This document shows, piece by piece, positions 56,458-64,000 of a stretch of DNA of 64,000 nucleotides. Below the pieces are notes generated by a model, which searched no databases, had not been told where the DNA came from, and saw only the letters and a program-made list of their open reading frames with translations. The DNA is from Avena insularis (lineage: Eukaryota; Streptophyta; Magnoliopsida; Poales; Poaceae), in assembly GCA_023614405.1 (NCBI GenBank), contig CM042686.1, positions 351,610,329 through 351,674,328 of the forward strand, written 5' to 3'. The position numbers and the translations under genes were made by a program. The number at the start of each line of letters is the position of its first letter. The stretch's first letter is position 1.

Positions 56458-57507
56458 ATGGTTGGTTTCTTTGAAACTGAATCTAATTGGCAAGGGGGGT
56501 TCACGGAAGAACAAAAATATTATTATAAGGAACACCACTTATCACAAAAAGGGGAACACTTATGGGAACAAATTGATAAATTGTATACCATTGCTAGAAC
56601 CGTGTGCTCTACTTATAATGTTACTTATTGCTTTGATAAATCTTGTTGCTGCAAGAGGTATAAACACCTCCCTTTTCAATGTGAGTATAATGATGATGTT
56701 ACCATATCTTCTTATGTTAAGGGAAATTATGACTTTTATGATGTGGAACAAATTGAAGAATTTATTGCTTGGAAGGGTGCATTCGAACTAGCTTATTTGC
56801 TTGAAAATACTGATGATGCACCTTATAAATATCAGGTTTATGATATACTTCAATTTTGCTTTGATAATTACAAGGAAGAAAATGGCTATATTCTTGAATA
56901 TCTTAATAGATGCTCTCCACCAGCGGAAGAAACTAATGCCTTGCCGGAGCCTATGGAAGAAGAAATTGCTGAAACTGGAAGCTCATTGGATGAAAAGGAG
57001 GAGGAGAGTGATGATCAAGAGGAGGAAGAATGGACCAACCCATTCCTACCTTCTAATGAGAGTAACTCTTTACCCCTTACATTATTTGATTGTCCCCCAT
57101 GCTTACCAAAGGAGGATGAATGTTATGTTCCTGTGGATTCTTTTGAAAATGTTTACAATAAAGCTCTAGTGCTTGTAGATCATGAAAATCATGTTTTATG
57201 TGATAGTTATATTGTTGATTTTATTCATGAGGCTACTGAAAATTATTATGAGAGAGGAAAATATGGTTGTAAAAGTTTTCATGGCACTGAAACACCTCTC
57301 TATTTGCTGAAAGTTTTGAAGTTACTCTCATTTTATCTTCCTATGCATGTCGCTTTGTTCTTTGTGAATATATTTGTGTATAATATTCCTATGCATAGGA
57401 AGTGGGTTAGACTTAAACGTGTTTTGAATTTTCTCCTTGATGCTCTCTTTTACTTCAATTCATATTTCTTATGTGAGCATCTTCTCAAACTATCATGCCT
57501 AACTTGA
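56458..57507 (+). CDS. RLG-2 ORF: unknown protein with the shared C-terminal domain
   Basis: 349 residues, intact. ATG 56458 (MVGFFETESNWQGG) is chosen because the preceding in-frame ATG at 56407 adds only a hydrophobic leader read from T-rich DNA. I cannot exclude that the longer form gives a signal-like start. Residues 1-160: charged, Tyr-rich, with a Cys cluster KSCCCKRYKHLPFQC (about residue 65). Residues 160-210 are strongly acidic (EEEIAETGSSLDEKEEESDD). The tail has CDSYIVDFIHEATENYYERG, then two hydrophobic stretches (LLKVLKLLSFYLPMHVALFF; LNFLLDALFYFNSYFL) around RKWVRLK. No gag, protease or polymerase motif. The tail matches RLG-1 ORF1. The hydrophobic stretches might be membrane segments. 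Confidence 0.6.
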   Translation: MVGFFETESNWQGGFTEEQKYYYKEHHLSQKGEHLWEQIDKLYTIARTVCSTYNVTYCFDKSCCCKRYKHLPFQCEYNDDVTISSYVKGNYDFYDVEQIEEFIAWKGAFELAYLLENTDDAPYKYQVYDILQFCFDNYKEENGYILEYLNRCSPPAEETNALPEPMEEEIAETGSSLDEKEEESDDQEEEEWTNPFLPSNESNSLPLTLFDCPPCLPKEDECYVPVDSFENVYNKALVLVDHENHVLCDSYIVDFIHEATENYYERGKYGCKSFHGTETPLYLLKVLKLLSFYLPMHVALFFVNIFVYNIPMHRKWVRLKRVLNFLLDALFYFNSYFLCEHLLKLSCLT

Positions 57508-58869
57508 AGGCGTTAAAGAAAAGTACTTATTGGGAGATAACCCAAATGTTTTAGATGAGTCTTGGAAGTTATTACTTCAGTAATAACCGCTCCTTATCCT
57601 TCTTATTTGCTTTTCATGCCAAATGTAACTTCTAATGAGAGAGAAGTAATGATTGGGAAAGTTGCTGTCTCGAAACAGATTTCTGTGCTTTACCGTAAAA
57701 ATTCGTGTAAAATCTCTGTACGTCCTTTTGAGGCGTGAATTTTTGTGCTTCTGACCCAGGTTGTTATCTAACTTTCGTTAGTTCAACACTTTTTGATTTG
57801 AACAACTTAAGGTTTTCGAAAAAATTCGTCTTTACCTGCTGGTCTGTTTTGACAGATTTCTGCCATTTTCTACATTTGCTTCTTGTTGGTTCCTTTTTGA
57901 GTTGTTTTGGGGAATTGAGCTTTTTGAGGGAAGTGCTACAGTACATAGTGTTTTAATGGAAGTTTATTGGTGTTAGAACTGAATTTAAAGACTTATTATC
58001 TTCAGTGAACTTATGTTGCTAATAAAGATTGTGTGAAATTTTGTATAAAGGAAAAATTTCAGGTGTATGGAAGGAATGAGTAATGAGATGAAGGATGGAC
58101 TAAAGCTCAAGATTGGGGATGCCACGCGTGTCAACCCAAGAAATATCCAAGAAGTACAAGCGTCAAAGCTTGGGGATGCCCAAGGCATCCCCCTCTTCAT
58201 CAATAAAAATCCCAGGTTTCTTCCAAACGCTTCATTTTTATTGTTTCATGCATAGTTGTGTTGTTCTTGGAGCGTCTTCCTTTTTCGTTTTGGTTTTGGT
58301 TTTTCATTTGCTTGGTTTTCTTATTTTGCTGAATAAATTGGTTGGACCCCCACTTTCATACATAGGTTTTCAAATAGTTTGGTTTGGTATGGAAAAGAGT
58401 AGGAAAGTTCTTGCTTATGTGTTAAAGAGAGCTTGTTTTTGACTGTGGCCTATGCTTTGTCATGCCATGCTTGATATTGTTTTGGCTTTATGCTTAGTAT
58501 TATTTTCTGTAGCATGACTTGTTATAAACAATTGAGATTGCTTAATGTTCCTTGGAAGAATCATGCGTTGTTTTAGCATATTAAAGCATAGTATTGTGGT
58601 ATTCTCCTTTGATGCTTTATTTGGGTTGACCTGGCACATGCTCACACCATGTTATGACTATCCCAAGTCACCATAGCCTTTATGATCCTTTAGTTTTCAA
58701 CTTTTAGTATCACTTTATGCTTTGATCAATGATGTTTTGTCGCTCTGCATGATTATGGCCATTATTGCTCTCTTAGTTGGTCGCTCCCAGTATTTTGCCT
58801 ACCTCCGCAACCAAGTATGAGTTCCACTCATGCATCCAACTCCTAAAACCAAATTATTCCAAAGAGTCC
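57508..58869 (+). other. RLG-2 internal non-coding segment with polypurine-like hairpin
   Basis: 57508-57960 aligns with 13370-13870 of RLG-1. Two purine-type motifs, CAAGATTGGGGATGCC (58108-58123) and CAAAGCTTGGGGATGCCC (58164-58181), follow. The second forms the perfect hairpin GGGGATGCC-CAA-GGCATCCCC (58172-58192). Short frames here are not supported as genes. Confidence 0.6.
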
Positions 58870-59690
58870 ACCATACCTACCTATTAGAATATGCTATTAC
58901 AATTATATTCATGTTTTTGTCTACCTTCCGAATTAAATTTGTTATGAGAAAACTAGTGATTAAAGCTCTCATGAACTTGATGGCACACTTTACTTTCTTG
59001 CAGTTAATAAACTTAAACCATTGCATCCATCTTTGTTGCGTATATGCTTGTGCTTTATAAGTTGAAGTTAGCAGAACCATGTATCATGGGGAACACTTTC
59101 AACATTACACCTGTACTTTGTACCCCGTTGATATCATGTTCTTTTGCTTATGGATCCCGGCGGTGTGAAATAAAAGGGGAACTTGTAAGATCATGGAGTT
59201 TGTATTTGTGTTAGAGAAACGCCTGGGCCGCTAGCCTAAGCCATGCCTAATCATGGTGGAAACTTGCAGCATAACCATAATGATCACTCTATGAAGCATC
59301 CTCAATAAAAACCTATGCAAATAGCAAATAAAAAGATCGCTGAGATGCTCATTGTCTGCTTGCCTTGTCATTTTGATTATGGGATAGCTCCTGTATCATG
59401 TGCAAGGGGTACCCTGTTGGCAGTTCTTTATGATACATATATACTTACAACGACAAGAGCTTACTTGTGACTAAAGTTGAGTAGCATGAGGTTCGGTCTT
59501 CGTAAGTAAGGGGCATGAGATTTCGGTTTATAACTTGTCAAGCATATCCTCTTAGTTGTGTCACTATAACCTGAATCACCTTCAAGATGCTTATGATAGG
59601 GGCAATGAGAGCTGAAAGCTATAAGTACCATAATTTTTGGAAGCTCTTTATGAGACTTGAATCCCTAGTTCCTTCTATGAAGGCCTTTCT
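58870..59690 (+). other. Conserved non-coding module (copy in RLG-2)
   Basis: Counterpart of 15640-16470 in RLG-1, collinear over roughly 0.8 kb without an open frame in either copy. Confidence 0.7.
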
Positions 59691-60152
59691 TCCACCATTA
59701 TATTGAGTCTCCACCTTCTATCTTTATGCACTTACTTTGAGAGCATAGTGGCCATTCTTAGTTCTATCTGCATTGTCCCAAGACTAGTTGATTGATGCAT
59801 AACTTGATATTGCTTGTTTTAAACTATTTGTATCTAGTCACTCTTATGAACTTTGTAGGTGTCCTATGCATTTATATTTGCTACTGTATGAGGGACAAGA
59901 TGAATATTATTATGCTATTTTTCTTTATGTGAAACAAACAAACGTCTTGCAAAGCATTGTTATTCATGAATCTTTTGTTTGTGCCTTTTCATGTTGCATC
60001 ATAGTTTCTTTGTCTTATTGCTAGAACTTTGTCTTTCATGTTATGATTGAAGTACTATGATCCCAGCTTTGAATGTTCTACAAATACTTTGATCAAGTTT
60101 ATGATGGTGCATGTCATCTCAAAAGTTATTCTTTCTTTTTATCACTTACCTA

Positions 60153-60186
60153 CTCGAGGACGAGCATGAGTTAAGCTTGGGGATGT
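60153..60186 (+). other. Hairpin and polypurine tract of RLG-2
   Basis: CTCG-AGGA-CGAG (60153-60164) precedes the tract AAGCTTGGGGATG (60173-60185), next to the 3' LTR. Confidence 0.7.
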
Positions 60187-61773
60187 TGATACATTGCAAA
60201 TGTATCTATAGTTTTTGATGTTCAATGCTTGGTTTTATATACTTTCTTGTGTTTTGTCCACACTTTGGAGTACTTTTCATATGATTTCTTGGACTAACCT
60301 ATTAACAAGGGCCTGATGTCACCTTGCTGTTTCTCGCTGTTTTTGGTTCCAGGAAAGTCAGAAAATGAATATTCTCGGAATTCGACTGGACAAAAGACAA
60401 AGTGCCTATTTTTCCGGAAAACATCTGAAGCCAGAATACGAGACGGAGAAGGGTTGGGGGCCGGCCACACCACCTGGCCGCGCGGCCAGGCCTGGCCCAC
60501 GCCAGGGGGTGGTCTGGCCGACCCCCTCGGCCTCTCCTTCCGCCTATATATTGCCCTCAGGACCAAAAGCCTAGGTACCCGATCAAAAATCCACGAAAGA
60601 GTCTATAGCCTCCGTCATCTCCATCCCTAGATCGGGAGGGATCTGAAGCTCTTCCCGACACCCTGCCGGAGAGGGGAATTCACCCTGGAGGCCTTCTTCA
60701 TCATCATGCAAGCCTCCGGTGTGATGCGTCAGTAGTTCATCTCTGGACTACGGGTCCATGTAGTAGCTAGCTGGCTGGTTCTCCTCCTTTGTGCTTTCAT
60801 GTTTAGATCTTGTGAGCTCCGTTCATGATCAAGATCATCTATTTGTAATCCATACATGTTGTGTTTGCGGGGATCCGATGGATATTGAGATGCTATTTCA
60901 GATTGATTATTGATTCTATCATGTCTTTGTTATTTGTGATCTTGCATGCTTTCCGTTGTTAGTAGCTATCTTGGCCAAGTAGATGCTAGCAACTCCAAGA
61001 GTAATTATTTATGCTTGATAGTGGGTTCATGCCTCTGGTAATCTGGGGAAGTGACAGAAATCTCTAAGGTACTAGATGTGTTGTTGCTACTAGGGAGAAA
61101 ACAACAATCCTTTGTTCATAGAACAATCGTATTGTTTACATTACACGCAATTCGTAAAGGAATAATCTGTTGCTTGCAACTTAATGCTTGAGGGGGTTCG
61201 GATGATAACCTGAAGGTGGATTATTAGTCATAGATGCAGTTGGATGGCGGTCTATGTATAATGTTGTAATGCCCAATCAAGTTCCAAAGGAGTCAAGATG
61301 ATTAGTATATGCTTGTATGCTTTCTCGATCTTTGTCAGTTGCCCCGCTGCAGTTTGTTCACCCAACATGTTATCTATCTTAAGGAGAGCCACCTCTAGTG
61401 AACTATGGATCCCGGTCCTTTCTTTTACATACAATCTATAAACTGTTTACTGCTTTGTGTTTACTTTCTGCAAACTATTACTTCCTTCCATTCGATACAT
61501 TTAATCCTTTGTTTTCAGCAAAACCGGTGATATTGACAACCTCATCTCAAGTTGGGGGCAATGTTCTGTGGTTGTGTTGTGTAGGTCTCCACATTGCTAC
61601 TAGCACCGGTAGTGCGCCCCGCCAAGGCTCAGCTAGCAACACCTTTGGGGTATTTCCTTGCTCCTACTGGTTCGATTAAACCTTGGTTTTATAACTGAGG
61701 GAAACTTACTGCTGTGCTCATCATACCTTCCTCTTGGGGTTCCCCAACGAGCTCGCTAATACGCGAGCCAGCA
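60187..61773 (+). repeat. RLG-2 3' LTR
   Basis: 1587 bp, ends GCGAGCCAGCA, followed by TACAC. Hairpin arms 60465-60478 and 60501-60517, TATATATT 60545-60552. Here the spacing is 28 bp because of a small deletion. Confidence 0.9.
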
Positions 61774-63759
61774 TACACCACCAAGGATGTGCTCCCCAGT
61801 GAACCAGTCGTGCCTCTATTCGATGCTGCTAATCCTCCTCCTGAGGTACGGTTGTGCTACGAAGTAGCTTTATTTGTCAAATGATTCTCTTTTCTTGACT
61901 TGTGCTGACTTGTTTTCTGTATGCAGGATTGGAGGGTGTCACCTTGTATGCCCCCTCTCCCTGAGGGGGTTATCCCTCACGAAGCATTGGAAGAGGACGA
62001 GTCGGAGTCGACCGTCCCATCTGAGGGGCAGGAGGAAGCCCCCGAGTCGAGTAGTCCGGACACTCACAAGCGTTCGCGCAACGAGGATTGGTGCAAAGTC
62101 ACCGTTACCTGCCGTTCATGTGAGCGCCGTGGCGCCCTCTTCTCGCAAGAAGATGCGGCTACCGAAGGAGTCGTCGTCAGAGTCGGGGGATCAAACCTTC
62201 GATTTTGACAAGTTTGATTGGTAAGTATACGAGTCTTCCTTTTGGTTCTCCTTTGGGGTTGCATTTTCTTGATGTTGGTTTTGTTCTGTAGTCAGCCGGC
62301 GTCGTCATCTTCTAGGGACGTCCAATTTTTGAAGGAATCTGGAGTCGCGACCTCCAAAGCCAAGAAAGTGGCTGAGCGTGCCCCTTCTCCTCCATTGGCG
62401 GCCCACTTTGGGCATAATTCATCAAGTTCTCCACACGATGTGGAGCACCAGATGGTTATCCGGATGTCTGCGCGTCAATCGACTACGGAGTCATTGGAGG
62501 ATCATGTATGTGTAGTATTTCTTCTTCTAATTTTACAGTCCAATTTTTTCATCTATACCATCTGCTGATCCTTTATTATTTCTGTTGTCGCAGCTTACTG
62601 TGAAGGAAGCCGCTCGCCCGACGGAGCCGGTGCTTGCGATTGGTCGTCAGCATGCAATGCTGGACAATCGCCATCGCACGGTTGAAAGTGAGTGTTTTGG
62701 CTGCTTATTCTTCATCCTTGCATTATATTCGACTGACGGTCTATCTTTATTTGTGTCACAACTGAGCATAATTCACTCCTTCGTGACGCCTCTTCCCTCG
62801 AGAAAGCGCTTGCCGCGGCGGTGAAGAGCCGCGATGAGGCAATTGCAACACAGGACGAATCCCGGAAACGCGAAGAGGATCTGCCCGCCTCCATCGTAGC
62901 TAGGGAGAAGTTGTTCGAAGAACAACTTTTCTCGATTGCCAAGGCTCTCTTAGGTATTGCTTTGGCTGGATTTTCGTCATGTCCCTTTTTTCGAATTTGT
63001 TATTGTGCTGACCTTTGTGCCAATGCTTGATTCTTGTGTAGATGCCAGCGGTCTGAGCTTCGATGCCCAGGCACTCTGTCATGATGATGCCCTGGTGGGT
63101 GCCATCTCCGTATTCGAAGATCGTAGTGCTGCCGTTCAGGGGACGCTCGCCAAGGCCAAGGGCGTGCTCAGTCACCTCCGTGAGGAGCTGGCGCCCAAGG
63201 CTAAATTAATCGAAAATATGGATGATCTGGTGGAGTCCCTTGCTGGAGGCATTCCTGCAGGCTTCAAGAACTCACTCCGTGCGGCTGGCGCTTCGATGTC
63301 ACTCGCTATGGTTCAAGCCCATGGAGTCGAGGTTGATCCTGTTGCGGTCTCCAAGGTAATGCCTGTCAGCGCGGATGGCCAACATGTAGTCTTTGCTCCT
63401 TTTGTAGCTGCCTGTGGCAAGTATGGGCCACAGCTGATCAATACAGTTGCAAAGTATTCCGAGGAACTGCAGCGAGCCAAGAAAGCAGCGAAGGCTGCGG
63501 CGTCAGGGGCTGGCGGGAAGTCTGTAGCGTCTGATACAGCCACATACTCGATGAGGCCCCCAAAACCGAAGTCCAAGTCGAAGAAACCAGTTGCTCCTCA
63601 GTAGTCGTGTCTGTAATAGTTAAATAGCCTATCTCTTTTGTCTGCAACATGCCTTTGGCGAGTGTATCTGCTGATACTTTATTATGATTGAATGCACTCG
63701 AGTCTTTTGTCTATGCATTGCCTTAGTCTTCTTATTGTCTCTTACTTGACTTGTGATAG

Positions 63760-64000
63760 GGCACATCGAATGGTCCTTCGAGTGAGCCTTGGAATATGCC
63801 ATCCGCTGATGATACCTTGGCGCAGTCGCGCTCAAGGGTAGATGAGCTGTCTCTACTCTCGCGACTCCGTGACCGCGTGAAGCAGTTGGAACGCGAACTG
63901 ACCGTGCTCCGTGGTAACGCGGATGTATGGAAGTCGAGGGCGGAGAAGGCCGTTGCCCGAGAGCAATATCTGCTAGGGGAGGTGACGCAACTGGGCGACC
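63760..64000 (+). CDS. Partial coiled-coil coding segment of RLG-4 (antisense strand)
   Basis: Open to the window end in one frame, starting after an AG that could be a splice acceptor (TTGTGATAG). Contains LSRLRDRVKQLERELTVLRG and AEKAVAREQYLLGEVTQLGD, a clear coiled coil with G/C-ending codons. It may be a further exon of the antisense gene (if the stop at 63604 is spliced out) or a second antisense gene. It continues outside the window. Confidence 0.45.

Larger units (their letters stand above)
54669..61773 (+). mobile_element. RLG-2: complete non-autonomous LTR retrotransposon related to RLG-1
   Basis: 7105 bp with two ~1.58 kb LTRs, TSD TACAC at 54664-54668 and 61774-61778, a tRNA-Asp primer site, one ORF without gag or pol motifs, long non-coding interior and a polypurine tract. 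The interior aligns with RLG-1 (protein tail, 57508-57960, 58870-59690), although the LTR sequences differ. It must use proteins supplied by another element. Confidence 0.9.
53750..63604 (+). pseudogene. RLG-4 antisense gene (PF04195-type), six exons, split by RLG-2
   Basis: ATG 53750 (MGKKKGGAVAESATATVAAK, a Lys/Ala-rich possible nuclear signal). Exon 1 contains the plant gypsy-type transposon domain: PPVGFQVMFPAFIIRGLSLP, FFRGLLCFYGLQLHQLSPNS, then, after a one-base loss near 54168, LGIEPHFDLFKRLFKLKR and GWRDKWFYIRDQK. Two stops follow (about 54489 and 54527). RLG-2 sits at codon level; the frame resumes at 61774 (KDVLPSEPVVPLFD). Exons with GT/AG borders: to 61845; 61927-62220; 62292-62505; 62594-62687; 62767-62953; 63042-63604. 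The products are acidic, then coiled coil (SLEKALAAAVKSRDEAIA), then an Ala/Lys-rich tail ending KKPVAPQ. Function unknown. One more frameshift lies near 62085. Confidence 0.65.
52052..64000 (-). mobile_element. RLG-4: second Tat/Retand element, runs out of the window
   Basis: The 3' LTR is on the left (52052-52460), followed inward by polypurine-like repeats and a plus-strand antisense multi-exon gene, the same layout as RLG-C. Gag-pol should lie beyond 64000. The antisense gene is interrupted by RLG-2. The left 5-mer CAATC (52047-52051) is the expected target duplication; its partner is outside. Confidence 0.75.

Noticed and set aside
56407..57507. Longer RLG-2 ORF start at 56407 with a hydrophobic leader
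   Set aside because: The added 17 residues come from T-rich leader DNA; ATG 56458 is favoured, though a signal-like leader cannot be excluded.
1..64000. CRISPR arrays, operons, prophage, bacterial replicons
   Set aside because: Repeats are LTRs or simple tandem units, coding segments contain introns, and all large elements are plant retrotransposons.

Overview
The window is eukaryotic, almost certainly a large, repeat-rich nuclear genome of a cool-season grass (Pooideae; I cannot fix the genus). The evidence is intron-bearing coding segments, plant LTR retrotransposon families (Athila-like, Tekay chromovirus, Tat/Retand, an Angela/BARE-like Copia LTR), a plant L1-type LINE and a Stowaway MITE. 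Bacterial features (operons, ribosome binding sites, CRISPR) do not apply. Family names come from recognition of motifs and layout, not from a database search.

Layout. 1-2.9 kb holds the only plausible non-TE coding sequence: the tail of a coiled-coil protein (1-288, +), a 166-residue unknown ORF with its own promoter-like region (601-1101, +), and a decayed spliced gene fragment (2094-2839, -). 3.0-7.1 kb is a dead LINE on the minus strand. 7.6-8.3 kb is a ~710 bp inverted-repeat MITE. 8.7-21.1 kb is a very long LTR remnant split by a complete 8.2 kb non-autonomous Athila-like element, here called RLG-1 (10311-18480, TSD TTAGT). 21.2-24.7 kb is a mixture of small relics: LINE tail, Stowaway, Pol III-like unit and degenerate tandem repeat.

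24.7-50.5 kb is one old LTR element (element A) split twice: by a Tat/Retand element RLG-C on the minus strand (24713-36011, TSD CCGTC/CCATC) and by a 13.6 kb Tekay chromovirus on the minus strand (36371-49930, TSD GTATG). 50.5-52.05 kb is a Copia LTR fragment. From 52052 to the window end lies a second Tat/Retand element, RLG-4 (minus strand). Its plus-strand antisense gene is cut in frame by a 7.1 kb non-autonomous element RLG-2 (54669-61773, TSD TACAC).

How the parts relate. RLG-1 and RLG-2 have unrelated LTR bodies but share a protein domain, ~0.8 kb of conserved non-coding internal sequence, hairpins next to their polypurine tracts, and a GC-rich hairpin 36 bp upstream of the LTR TATA box. 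Neither encodes a polymerase, so both must be mobilised in trans. RLG-C and RLG-4 each carry an intron-containing gene antisense to pol with a similar TATA-proximal motif. RLG-C has lost protease and reverse transcriptase. The Tekay copy carries an unusual extra ORF before gag. No autonomous, intact coding element is present. The most interesting material is the RLG-1/RLG-2 parasite architecture, including an apparent internal promoter in RLG-1.
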